This document shows, piece after piece, positions 1 to 7,067 of a stretch of 16,917 bases of DNA. Under the pieces are notes generated by a model. The model was not told the DNA's origin, did no database searches, and worked only from the letters and a program-made list of their open reading frames with translations. The position numbers and the translations under genes were made by a program. Source of the stretch: Chloroflexota bacterium (GTDB taxonomy: Bacteria; Chloroflexota; Limnocylindria; QHBO01); assembly GCA_013820865.1 (NCBI GenBank), contig JACDHU010000010.1, forward strand, positions 1 to 16,917, read 5' to 3'. Every line of letters starts with the position of its first letter. Position 1 is the stretch's first letter.

Positions 1-2206
1 CGCGGCGAGTCCCGCCATCAGCTGACTTGAAGCGATAGAGGCCACGCAGCACGCCATCCTCGGCGCCATCCGGCTTGGCCGGCTGTGCCCAGTTTTCGTT
101 GTACAGGGTGATGTAGTAGAAGACGTCGTCGGCGCGCTCGCCGTACATGCGGTCGATGCCCTCGCGCACGATGATCGCGAGCTCGTAGGCGAACGCCGGG
201 TCGTAGGCCAGGATGTTTGGGACGGTGCTGGCCAGGACGTGTGAATGGCCGTCGTCGTGCTGGAGACCCTCGCCGGTCAGGGTCGTGCGCCCGGCGGTGG
301 CGCCCATCATGAATCCGCGGCCGCGCGCGTCGCCGAACGCCCAGATCTGATCACCGGTCCGCTGGAAGCCGAACATCGAGTAGAACGTGTAGAACGGGAT
401 CATCGGCTCACCCCAGGTGGCGTACGCCGTGCCGGCGGCCTGGAACGAGCTCATCGAACCGGCCTCGGTGATGCCCTCTTCGAGGAGCTGGCCGTCCTTC
501 TTCTCGAGGTAGCTGAGCAGCAGCTCCTTGTCGACCGCCGTGTAGCGCTGGCCGAGCGGGTTGTAGATCCCGACCTCCTTGAAGAGGGGATCCATGCCGA
601 AGGTCCGAGCCTCGTCCGGGATGATCGGCACGATTCGGTTGCCGATCTCCTTGTCGCGCACGAGGTTCCGGACCAGGCGGCTGAAGGCCATGGTCGTGCT
701 GGCCGGTCGGTCGGAGCCGGCGAAGAACTCGGTGAAGGAGGTGTCCTTCGGTGCCGCCAGTGCCTTCCGAACGACCACGCGTCGCGGCACCGAGCCGCCC
801 AACTGTCGACGGCGCTCCATCATGTACTGGATCTCGGGCGCATCGGCCCCGGGGTGGTAGTACGGCGCTTCCTTGAGCTTGTCGTCAGGGATCGGCAGCT
901 CGAGCCGGTCACGGAAGACCTTCAGCTCATCGGCGGTGAGCTTTTTGGCCTGGTGCGTGACGTTGCGGCCCTCGATGCCCGGCCCGAGCGTCCAACCCTT
1001 GACGGTCTTGGCCAGAATCACCGTTGGTGCGCCCGTGTGCCCCACTGCCGAGCCATAGGCGGCGTAGACCTTGCGGTAGTCGTGGCCGCCGCGTCGCAGC
1101 TTCATCAGGTCGTCGTCGGGGAGGTGCTCGACCAGGCTGCGCAGCCGCGGATCCGGACCGAAGAACTGCTCGCGGATGGTGGCGCCGTCGCTGACCGCCA
1201 TGCGCTGGTAGTCGCCGTCGAGGGTCTCGTTCATCTTGCTGAGAAGGACGCCGTCCTTGTCACGCGCCAGCAATTCATCCCATTCGCGCGCCCAGATGAC
1301 CTTGATCACGTTCCAGCCCGCACCTCGGAAGACGGCCTCGAGCTCCTGGATGATCTTGCCGTTGCCGCGCACCGGTCCGTCCAGGCGCTGGAGGTTGCAG
1401 TTCACGACGAAGGTGAGGTTGTCGAGCCCCTCGCGGGCGGCCAGGCTGAGGGCACCGGTGGACTCCGGCTCGTCCATCTCGCCGTCGCCGAGGAAGGCCC
1501 ATACCCGGGCGCCCGACGTATCGGCCATGTCGCGCGCGGCCAAGTAGCGGTTGAAGCGAGCCTGATACACGGCAGCCATTGGGCCGAGGCCCATGCTCAC
1601 GGTCGGGAATTGCCAGAAGTCCGGCATCAGCCGCGGGTGCGGGTAGCTGGAGAGGCCAAGCTTCGGCGTGAGCGCCTCGCGACGGAAGTGGTCGAGATTC
1701 TCCTCGCTCAGGCGGCCCTCGAGGAAGGCGCGGGCGTAGATGCCGGGCGCCGCGTGGCCCTGGAAGAAGATCTGGTCACCGGGCCCTTCATCCGAGCCGC
1801 GGAAGAAGTGGTTGAAGCCGACCTCGTACAGGCTGGCCGCACTCGCGTAGGTCGAGAGATGGCCGCCGATGCCTTCGAACTTGGTGTTCGCCCGCAGCAC
1901 CATGGCGAGCGCGTTCCAGCGGATGAGACGGCGGATCTTGAGCTCCATCGCCTCGTCGCCGGGGAAGTAGGGCTCCTGCTCGGGACTTATGGTGTTGATG
2001 TAGCGCGTCTGGGTCAGCGTCGGCAGGCCGACCTGGAGCTGGCGCGCGCGCTTGAGCAGCTTGAAGATGATGAAGCGCGCCCGATCCGGACCGATCGCCG
2101 CGACCACGTCGTCGAGGGAGTCGATCCACTCCTGGGTCTCCGCCGGATCGATGTCCGGCAGCTGCTGTTTGAATTGGTCAAAGATCTCGTGGATCGGCTG
2201 CTGCAT
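1..2206 (-). CDS. aceE: Pyruvate dehydrogenase E1 component, homodimeric type (3' end beyond window)
   Basis: This is the thiamine-diphosphate-dependent E1 subunit, which decarboxylates pyruvate and acetylates the lipoyl group of E2 in the cytosolic pyruvate dehydrogenase complex. The minus strand is open for 735 codons from the ATG at 2206 to the window edge. The family normally has about 890-930 residues, so roughly 150-180 C-terminal residues are missing. Visible signatures are an N-terminal segment typical of AceE, GGHLSTYASAA near residues 114-124, FFQGHAAPGIYAR at 147-159, and the thiamine-diphosphate motif that begins GDGEMDEPEST at 240 and ends VVNCNLQRLDG near 276. The later DEARTFGMD, EEGITEAGS and GLQHDDGHSH segments also match the family. 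No strong Shine-Dalgarno is present, but a TACGAT -10-like hexamer lies 9 nt upstream of the ATG. The gene is divergent from the NADH dehydrogenase. Identification is firm; only the 3' end is unseen. Confidence 0.96.
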   Translation of the reverse strand, partial: MQQPIHEIFDQFKQQLPDIDPAETQEWIDSLDDVVAAIGPDRARFIIFKLLKRARQLQVGLPTLTQTRYINTISPEQEPYFPGDEAMELKIRRLIRWNALAMVLRANTKFEGIGGHLSTYASAASLYEVGFNHFFRGSDEGPGDQIFFQGHAAPGIYARAFLEGRLSEENLDHFRREALTPKLGLSSYPHPRLMPDFWQFPTVSMGLGPMAAVYQARFNRYLAARDMADTSGARVWAFLGDGEMDEPESTGALSLAAREGLDNLTFVVNCNLQRLDGPVRGNGKIIQELEAVFRGAGWNVIKVIWAREWDELLARDKDGVLLSKMNETLDGDYQRMAVSDGATIREQFFGPDPRLRSLVEHLPDDDLMKLRRGGHDYRKVYAAYGSAVGHTGAPTVILAKTVKGWTLGPGIEGRNVTHQAKKLTADELKVFRDRLELPIPDDKLKEAPYYHPGADAPEIQYMMERRRQLGGSVPRRVVVRKALAAPKDTSFTEFFAGSDRPASTTMAFSRLVRNLVRDKEIGNRIVPIIPDEARTFGMDPLFKEVGIYNPLGQRYTAVDKELLLSYLEKKDGQLLEEGITEAGSMSSFQAAGTAYATWGEPMIPFYTFYSMFGFQRTGDQIWAFGDARGRGFMMGATAGRTTLTGEGLQHDDGHSHVLASTVPNILAYDPAFAYELAIIVREGIDRMYGERADDVFYYITLYNENWAQPAKPDGAEDGVLRGLYRFKSADGGTRR

Positions 2207-2215
2207 GTCCTGCCT

Positions 2216-2221
2216 ATCGTA
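2216..2221 (-). promoter_or_regulatory. Possible -10 hexamer of aceE
   Basis: The minus strand reads TACGAT, which matches TATAAT at four of six positions, 9 nt upstream of the aceE ATG. No convincing -35 box is seen. The spacing would give a transcript with almost no leader. The same arrangement recurs before several other genes here, and that recurrence is the main support. Confidence 0.25.
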
Positions 2222-2255
2222 GCGGGCGAGGCGGATTCATGGACAGTGGAGCGCT

Positions 2256-2289
2256 GGGCCGCTGGGCGCTGGGTCGCGGGGCCGCGGGG
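2256..2289 (+). other. Run of five G-tracts, potential G-quadruplex
   Basis: The plus strand has G-tracts at 2256-2258, 2264-2266, 2271-2273, 2278-2281 and 2286-2289, separated by loops of 5, 4, 4 and 4 nt. This satisfies the usual pattern of four or more G3 tracts with short loops. It starts 50 bp upstream of the aceE ATG and ends 17 bp before the palindromic element. The G-rich strand is the template strand for aceE. Folding and function are inference; it may simply be GC-rich slippage sequence. Confidence 0.4.
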
Positions 2290-2305
2290 CCGCTGGCCGC
2301 CGCGA

Positions 2306-2425
2306 GTTGCACCCGGTGCGACTAAAGTCGAAGGAGCCGTCGCTCTGTCGTCGCCTGTTGCACCCGACGACACACGGGACGTGAGAGCTCCGGTTCGTTC
2401 GGTTTTAGTGCTACCCGGTGCAACA
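2306..2425 (+). repeat. Palindromic dispersed element, copy 1 (about 119 bp)
   Basis: This intergenic block is matched, in inverted orientation and without gaps, by 12585-12703: I count about 90 of 119 identical positions. It starts GTTGCACCCGGTG and ends CGGTGCAAC, so its ends are imperfect inverted repeats, with about 24 of 32 positions pairing. A third TTGCACC lies inside near 2359-2365. The best conserved part is about 2377-2410, containing GAGCTC and GTTCGTTCGG. It lies between the divergent aceE and NADH dehydrogenase genes. No transposase is nearby. It could be a MITE-like or REP/BIME-like element, or a structured regulatory sequence; the sequence alone does not decide. The rest of the 261-bp intergenic region holds only the G-tract run and possible promoter hexamers. 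Confidence 0.75.
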
Positions 2426-2453
2426 GCGCTGAGGTGCCCAGTGCCTAGCGTGG

Positions 2454-2459
2454 CATCAT
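2454..2459 (+). promoter_or_regulatory. Possible -10 hexamer of the NADH dehydrogenase gene
   Basis: CATCAT matches TATAAT at four of six positions and lies 8 nt upstream of the ATG at 2468. No recognisable -35 box or Shine-Dalgarno is present. Support comes only from the recurrence of this spacing in the window. Confidence 0.2.
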
Positions 2460-2467
2460 CGTGACCG

Positions 2468-3841
2468 ATGCGCACGATCTACCGATCCGAGCCGCCCTGG
2501 CCGCATCGGATCCTCATCCTGGGCGGCGGGTTCGCTGGTGTTGAGACCGCCCGTCACCTTGAGAAGTTGACGCGTCGGCGCGATGACATCGAGATCTGGC
2601 TCGTCAGCCGCGAGAACTTCAGCCTGTTCACCCCGCTGCTGCCGGAGGTCTGCTCAGGGAATCTCGAGGCACGCCACTGCGTGACCGCCCTTCGCGCTCA
2701 GCTCCGACGACCGTCGAGCTGGGCGCTGACCGCTGACGTCGAGAGCATCGACCTCGATGGGAAGCAGGTGGTCGTGATGGGCGGCGACGGCGAGTCGCAT
2801 CGGCTCAATTACGACAGCCTGGTGATCGCGCTGGGCGGCGAGACTGCCACCTTCGGTATCAAGGGCATTCACGAATGGGCGGTCGGGATGAAGACGCTGG
2901 CCGATGCGTTCGCGCTGCGCAACCGGATCATCGAGATGCTCGAGCGCGCGGAGCTCGAGGCCGATGCGGACGAGCGCGCCGCGCAACTCACCTTCGTGGT
3001 CGGCGGCGCCGGGTTCAGCGGCGTCGAGACGGCGGGCGAGATCGAGGACTTCGTACGGCGCGTCCGCCGTCGCTTCTACCCGAAGATCGTGCATGGGGAG
3101 CTGAGCTTCCACATCGTTGAGCTCAAGGAGCGCGTGCTCCCCGAGATGCCGCAGGACATGGGCGACTACGCGGCGACGAAGCTTCGGCGGCGCGGCTACG
3201 AAATTCACCTCGGCACGCCGATGAAGGAGGTCCGCGAGGATGGGGTCGTCATCGGTGATGGGACTTTCATCCCGTCGCGCACCGTGATCTGGACCGGTGG
3301 CGTCCAGCCGTCACCGGTGGTGCGTGAGTCAGGGATCGAGACAGATCACGCGGGTCGCGCCCTGGTCAAGCCGACCATGCAGACGAGCCGCGACGGAGTC
3401 TGGGCCATCGGCGACTGCGCTCTGATTCCAAAGGCGGACGAGGATGGCGCCTTCCATGCGCCGACGGCCCAGAACGCGGTGCGCGAGGCGACGCGACTGG
3501 CGAAGAACATGGTTGCCTCGATCGACGGGCGGCCCGACCGCGTGCTGCCATTCCGCTACAAGGTGGTCGGTATTCTGGCGAGTATCGGCAGCCACACCGG
3601 GGTCGGGATGGTGTTCGGCATCAAGGTCAGGGGTTGGCTGGCCTGGTTCATGTGGCGCGGCTACTACTGGAGCCGCGTGCCCGGCATCGGCGGCAAGGCG
3701 CGGGTCGCGCTCGACTGGTTTCTCAACTCGCTGTTCGGCTCGGACCCGGTGCAGCTCAAGGTGGATTATCCGGACACCGGCGGCATGGGGCCATCCGGTA
3801 CGCGCCGCCCGCCGCCGCGCTCGGTGGACCCTCGTGCCTGA
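2468..3841 (+). CDS. ndh: Type II NADH dehydrogenase (NDH-2), FAD-dependent
   Basis: This is a 457-residue NAD(P)H:quinone oxidoreductase of the FAD-dependent pyridine nucleotide-disulfide oxidoreductase fold. It passes electrons from NADH to the membrane quinone pool without pumping protons. An FAD-binding Rossmann motif, ILGGGFAGVETA, is at residues 17-28 and a second, NADH-binding one, VVGGAGFSGVETAGE, at 177-191. The second FAD motif, GVWAIGDCA, is at 310-318 and is followed by APTAQNAVREA. The C-terminal part, GWLAWFMWRGYYWSRVPG (389-406), is the aromatic, amphipathic region that attaches NDH-2 enzymes to the membrane. Length and motif order are normal for the family. The ATG at 2468 has no clear Shine-Dalgarno. 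The gene heads a plus-strand cluster with membrane-lipid genes. Some NDH-2-like proteins have other quinone or sulfide substrates, but the sequence agrees best with NDH-2. Confidence 0.9.
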   Translation: MRTIYRSEPPWPHRILILGGGFAGVETARHLEKLTRRRDDIEIWLVSRENFSLFTPLLPEVCSGNLEARHCVTALRAQLRRPSSWALTADVESIDLDGKQVVVMGGDGESHRLNYDSLVIALGGETATFGIKGIHEWAVGMKTLADAFALRNRIIEMLERAELEADADERAAQLTFVVGGAGFSGVETAGEIEDFVRRVRRRFYPKIVHGELSFHIVELKERVLPEMPQDMGDYAATKLRRRGYEIHLGTPMKEVREDGVVIGDGTFIPSRTVIWTGGVQPSPVVRESGIETDHAGRALVKPTMQTSRDGVWAIGDCALIPKADEDGAFHAPTAQNAVREATRLAKNMVASIDGRPDRVLPFRYKVVGILASIGSHTGVGMVFGIKVRGWLAWFMWRGYYWSRVPGIGGKARVALDWFLNSLFGSDPVQLKVDYPDTGGMGPSGTRRPPPRSVDPRA

Positions 3842-3848
3842 CGGTCGC

Positions 3849-3854
3849 TAGACT
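3849..3854 (+). promoter_or_regulatory. Possible -10 hexamer before the small membrane protein gene
   Basis: TAGACT lies 7 nt upstream of the ATG at 3862. TGGACC, a four-of-six match to TTGACA, lies 18 nt further upstream at 3825-3830. The pair would give a leaderless transcript, and it supports 3862 as the start. Confidence 0.3.
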
Positions 3855-3861
3855 GCGCACG

Positions 3862-4191
3862 ATGTCACGAGAAGAGCGTCGCAATTACGAGCGCATGATG
3901 AAGAGCATGGAGCGCGGTCCTGCCCTGCCTCCGGCAGCGAAGGCTCGCGCCGAGCGCACAGCCGCACGGCGTACCCGTGCGCGCGCGACCGCCGCCCCAC
4001 CCGGGTCATTCACGACCCGATTCTGGGTCCGATCGTTGGTAATCGCCGCCGCGGCTGCATTTATCGCGTTCAGCTTTCAGTGGCCGCAGATGCCCTTCGC
4101 GTTGTACGTGGGGCTGATCGTCTTCGGTGTGATCCTGTTGGTCCTGGTGGGTTTCCGACTGCTCAAGCGCCGCGCCGCGACCCGTTCCTGA
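3862..4191 (+). CDS. Small two-helix membrane protein of unknown function
   Basis: This 109-residue protein is not one I recognise. Its first half (residues 1-54) is strongly basic and hydrophilic, starting MSREERRNYERMMKSMERG, with a cluster of arginines around 31-42. Two hydrophobic stretches follow, at about 55-72 and 78-100, joined by a short WPQMP turn, and the protein ends in a basic LLKRRAATRS tail. The positive-inside pattern puts both ends in the cytoplasm with a short external hairpin. The reading frame is open further upstream, but that part overlaps the dehydrogenase gene in another frame, so the ATG at 3862 was chosen; a TAGACT hexamer lies just upstream. It lies 20 bp after the NADH dehydrogenase stop and 7 bp before the PlsY-like gene, so co-expression is likely. 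No function is claimed. Confidence 0.75.
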   Translation: MSREERRNYERMMKSMERGPALPPAAKARAERTAARRTRARATAAPPGSFTTRFWVRSLVIAAAAAFIAFSFQWPQMPFALYVGLIVFGVILLVLVGFRLLKRRAATRS

Positions 4192-4198
4192 CGCCGAG

Positions 4199-4819
4199 AT
4201 GGCCGTGATGGGTCTGGTTGCCGCTATAGGCATCGGCTACCTGCTAGGCGCGATTCCTTGGGGCGTGATCGTTGGCCGCCTCATCGGTGTCGACCCACGC
4301 GGCAGCGGGTCCGGGCGCACCGGGACGACGAATACGCTGCGAACCCTGGGGACGGCGGCGGCGGTGATCGTGCTTGTGCTCGATATGGCGAAGGGCGCCG
4401 GAGCCGTCCTTATCGGGCACGCCATTGGAGCGTCACTCGATGATCCGCATGCGTGGGCGGGATCGATGGCTGGAGTCGCCGCGGTGATCGGGCACGTGCG
4501 CTCCATCTTCATCGGCTTCACCGGCGGGCGCGGTGCAGCGCCCGGCGCTGGGGCAGTGCTGGCGATTGCCCCGCTGGCCCTGCTCGCGGCAACGCCGGTG
4601 TTCTGGCTGATTGCACCGCTGACGGGATTGGTGTCCCTGGGAACGTTGCTCGCGAACCTGACGATGGTGCTCGCGGCCGCGGCGCTGTATCTGACCGGCC
4701 ACCTTGGCGTGGAGGGGATGGTCGCTGCCGCTCTGATCGGACTCGTCATCTTCGTGGCGCACGCTGACAACATCGGGCGTCTGCGGGCGGGGACCGAGCG
4801 GCGATTCGGCCGTGGCTGA
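4199..4819 (+). CDS. plsY: PlsY-like glycerol-3-phosphate acyltransferase, divergent
   Basis: This 206-residue polytopic membrane protein matches the PlsY family. PlsY transfers an acyl group from acyl phosphate to glycerol-3-phosphate, giving lysophosphatidic acid. The order of the three PlsY motifs is visible: GSGSGRTGTTN at residues 35-45, DMAKGAGAVL at 62-71, and GHVRSIFIGFTGGRGAA at 98-114. The N-terminal GYLLGAIPWGVIVGRL helix is also typical. Several positions differ from the common family pattern: the usual GSGN(I/T)GATN has Arg in place of Asn, HxFP after GH is replaced by HVRS, and KGGKG reads TGGRG. It may be a functional lineage variant or a paralogue with changed substrate. It starts 7 bp after the previous gene and overlaps pgsA by 8 bp, which ties it to phospholipid synthesis. 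Confidence 0.8.
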   Translation: MAVMGLVAAIGIGYLLGAIPWGVIVGRLIGVDPRGSGSGRTGTTNTLRTLGTAAAVIVLVLDMAKGAGAVLIGHAIGASLDDPHAWAGSMAGVAAVIGHVRSIFIGFTGGRGAAPGAGAVLAIAPLALLAATPVFWLIAPLTGLVSLGTLLANLTMVLAAAALYLTGHLGVEGMVAAALIGLVIFVAHADNIGRLRAGTERRFGRG

Positions 4820-5426
4820 CCGGCTCCGACCACGTCTCGCGACCCTGCCGAACCTGTTGGGCGTCGGCCGAATCCTCGCGACCCCGATCATCATGGCGCT
4901 GCTCGTGATGGACGGGGCGGGTACTGACTTCGCCGGGGGGCTCTTGTTCGCGATCGCGGGCTTCAGCGATTATTTTGACGGCCGGATCGCCCGATCACGG
5001 AACCAGGTTTCGCCCCTCGGAGTCTTCATGGACCTCGCGGCCGACAAGGTGCTCGTGGCCGGCGTCCTGATCGCCATGGTCGAGGTCGGGCTGGTTCCGA
5101 CGTGGATCGCGGCGGCGATCCTCATCCGCGAGTTCATCGTTCAGGCTGTGAGGCAGCTTGCCGCCGCCGATGACGTGGTCATCAGCGCGGGCTCGCTGGG
5201 TAAGGCCAAGACCGTCACGACGTTGGGCGGGCTCGGGTTCCTGTTCCTCGCCTCCGACGCGTTGACAGGTGGACCGATGGCCGGCACCGGCGCGGGCGGT
5301 GTACTCATGGCGATCGGCTTCTGGACCTTGGTGCTTGCGACGATCCTCACCGTCGTCTCGGGCGTGCAATACCTCCGCGGCGCTTGGCCTCTGCTCACCG
5401 GTTCGCGCGACCCCCACGGCGTTTAA
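4812..5426 (+). CDS. pgsA: CDP-diacylglycerol--glycerol-3-phosphate 3-phosphatidyltransferase
   Basis: This 204-residue integral membrane enzyme of the CDP-alcohol phosphatidyltransferase family probably makes phosphatidylglycerol phosphate from CDP-diacylglycerol and glycerol-3-phosphate. The family motif is complete: D53, D56, G57, A60, R61, G70, D74 and D78, seen as DYFDGRIAR and later GVFMDLAADK. The N-terminal TLPNLLGVGRILATP is the usual lead-in. Further hydrophobic helices follow at about 82-105, 130-150 and 160-190. The start is GTG at 4812, inside the last codons of the PlsY-like gene, so translational coupling is likely. Other members of the superfamily use inositol or serine as acceptor, so exact substrate assignment rests on overall resemblance and on the neighbouring acyltransferase. 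Confidence 0.85.
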   Translation: MADRLRPRLATLPNLLGVGRILATPIIMALLVMDGAGTDFAGGLLFAIAGFSDYFDGRIARSRNQVSPLGVFMDLAADKVLVAGVLIAMVEVGLVPTWIAAAILIREFIVQAVRQLAAADDVVISAGSLGKAKTVTTLGGLGFLFLASDALTGGPMAGTGAGGVLMAIGFWTLVLATILTVVSGVQYLRGAWPLLTGSRDPHGV

Positions 5427-5430
5427 CGAA

Positions 5431-5445
5431 CATCGGTGGCCGATG
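5431..5445. terminator. Short hairpin between convergent genes, possible bidirectional terminator
   Basis: CATCGG (5431-5436) and CCGATG (5440-5445) form a perfect 6-bp stem with a 3-nt loop. It lies in the 27-bp gap between the pgsA stop and the stop of the convergent permease gene. There is no T-tract, so terminator activity is uncertain. Confidence 0.3.
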
Positions 5446-5453
5446 CCCCGCTG

Positions 5454-6275
5454 TCACTTGATGAGGCGGCGCTCGATCTGGCGCATGGCGATCCACAGGC
5501 AGATCGCAAAGAAGGCGACGAGGTAGAAGAGGCTCAGCAGCTGCTCGAAACCGACGATGCCGGTCGACAGGCCGCGGATCAGGGAGATGCCGTGGTACAG
5601 CGGCGTCAGCTGAATGACCGAGACGAGCCAGCTGGGAAGGACCTCGATCGGGAAGAAGGTGCCGCTGAACAGGAACATCGGCATGACGATGAGGCCCATC
5701 GGCACGTCGAAGTCGTTCACCGTTCGCAGGAATGAGGTGCCCGCCAGGCCGGCGGCGGCGAAGGCGGCGGCCACGAGGAGCGCGGCAGGGATCATCAACA
5801 CTCCGAGCGGTGACAGGATCAGGCCCATGAAGAACATGATCACGAACATCGCGACCGCGTACAGGGTGGCGCGCATGAGCGCCCACAGCAGCTCTCCAAG
5901 GGCGATCTCTGTGATCCCCATCGGCGTTGCGAGCACGCCGTCGTAGGTCTTGGCGTAGTTGAGCTTGAAGAAGACATTGAAGATGGTCTCGAACACCGCG
6001 CCGTTCATGGCGGCGGTGGCCACCAATGCAGGCGCCACGAAGGCGGCGTACGGGACCACCTGTCCGTTCGCCAGCGGCACCTCGGAGATGATTGCGCCGA
6101 GCCCCAGGCCGATGCCGACGAGGTAGAAGATCGGCTCGAAGACGCCCGACAGGATGATGATCCATTGGTGGCGGTAGACCATGATGTTGCGCTCGACCAG
6201 GCGGCGCGAGCGCCACACCCGTGCCCAGGCGGTGGCCAGCGCTCCGTTCGACGCGGGTTGTGACAGTGTCGTCAT
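5454..6275 (-). CDS. ABC-2 type exporter permease (NodJ/DrrB-like), second permease
   Basis: This 273-residue membrane subunit of an ABC exporter has about six hydrophobic segments. These include HQWIIILSGVFEPIFYLVGIG near the N-terminus, a long AVAMFVIMFFMGLILSPLGVL stretch, and the family-typical PMFLFSGTFFPIEVLPSW segment before the last helices. It resembles permeases paired with NodI- and DrrA-type ATPases, which export lipo-oligosaccharides or hydrophobic drugs; the substrate here is unknown. I chose the ATG at 6275 because the frame's earlier ATG overlaps the upstream permease and the extra residues look noncoding. The gap to the upstream stop is 4 bp. Both permeases share the LFSGTFFP motif and overall plan, so they probably arose by duplication and form a heterodimer. 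Confidence 0.87.
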   Translation of the reverse strand: MTTLSQPASNGALATAWARVWRSRRLVERNIMVYRHQWIIILSGVFEPIFYLVGIGLGLGAIISEVPLANGQVVPYAAFVAPALVATAAMNGAVFETIFNVFFKLNYAKTYDGVLATPMGITEIALGELLWALMRATLYAVAMFVIMFFMGLILSPLGVLMIPAALLVAAAFAAAGLAGTSFLRTVNDFDVPMGLIVMPMFLFSGTFFPIEVLPSWLVSVIQLTPLYHGISLIRGLSTGIVGFEQLLSLFYLVAFFAICLWIAMRQIERRLIK

Positions 6276-6279
6276 CGGC

Positions 6280-7059
6280 TCAGCCGGCCATCCGGCGTCG
6301 CAGGTTGCGATCGGCCAACACGACGCCGACACCGAGCATCACCAGCAGATAGGCGAGGTGAAGGGGCGCGGCCGCAAGATTCAGGTCGCTGAGAACTAAA
6401 CCGCGCACCAACTGCACGCCATGGAAGAGCGGGGTCGCCCAGGCGATTGCCTGGAGCGCATCGGGCAATTGGGTCAAGGGGAAGAAGGTGCCGCTGAACA
6501 GGAACAGCGGGTTGACCACGAAGCGGAAGATGGCGCTGAATCCGACATCGTTCTTCTGCGTCGCGGTGAAGGCGACCAGGCATGCGGCAAAGGAGGTGCC
6601 GATGAGCATCGCGACCGGAACGGCAAGGATCGCCAGTGGTGAGCGTGTGATGCCGAAGGCGGTGAGGACCATCAGGAAGATCGCCGCCAGGCTGCCGATC
6701 CGGAATGCCATCCACGCCAGCTCGCCGATCACGATGCTACGGACGCCGAGCGGGGTCGAGAGCATGGCCTCGTAGTTCCGGCCCCACATGATCTTGTTCA
6801 TGATCGGGTAAGTCGATTCGAAGGTCGCCGTCTGCATCGCCATGGCGCTCAGCAGGCCAGGTCCGAGCCAGTCGATGTACGGGACGCCACCGAAGGCGGT
6901 GAGGTCATCGGTGCTGAGCAACGCGCCGATGCCGATGCCCATGGCAGTCAGGAACAGCACCGGCTGGAGAAAGCCGAAGGCCAGGCTGCGGTACCAGAGG
7001 CGCTTGTAGACAAGCCAATTGCGCTGCCAGACGTGGCCTGACGCGGCCAGGGTGGTCAC
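6280..7059 (-). CDS. ABC-2 type exporter permease (NodJ/DrrB-like), first permease
   Basis: This 259-residue ABC-2 permease has a hydrophilic N-terminus (RNWLVYKRLWYRS), then about six membrane segments. FGFLQPVLFLTAMGIGIGAL and FRFVVNPLFLFSGTFFPL are the most characteristic. The segment IMNKIMWGRNYEAMLSTPLGV is the conserved cytoplasmic helix seen in this family, placed similarly in the second permease (KTYDGVLATPMGI). The start is GTG at 7059, 8 bp after the ATPase stop. No ribosome binding site is obvious, so translational coupling to the ATPase gene is likely. Gene order ATPase, permease, permease matches exporters of the DrrAB/NodIJ class with two non-identical membrane subunits. Substrate unknown. 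Confidence 0.87.
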   Translation of the reverse strand: MTTLAASGHVWQRNWLVYKRLWYRSLAFGFLQPVLFLTAMGIGIGALLSTDDLTAFGGVPYIDWLGPGLLSAMAMQTATFESTYPIMNKIMWGRNYEAMLSTPLGVRSIVIGELAWMAFRIGSLAAIFLMVLTAFGITRSPLAILAVPVAMLIGTSFAACLVAFTATQKNDVGFSAIFRFVVNPLFLFSGTFFPLTQLPDALQAIAWATPLFHGVQLVRGLVLSDLNLAAAPLHLAYLLVMLGVGVVLADRNLRRRMAG

Positions 7060-7067
7060 AGTGATGC

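Noticed and set aside
2306..2425. The palindromic element as a small protein gene: both copies are open in one shared frame and give similar VAPG.T-like peptides
   Set aside because: The peptide similarity follows from the ungapped DNA match. Of about 30 differences, roughly 13, 6 and 11 fall at codon positions 1, 2 and 3, so there is no clear third-position bias, and neither copy has its own start and stop.
245..2464. A 739-codon plus-strand open frame opposite aceE
   Set aside because: It is antisense to the clearly recognisable aceE gene, has no domain-like features, and its composition is what GC-rich antisense frames give.
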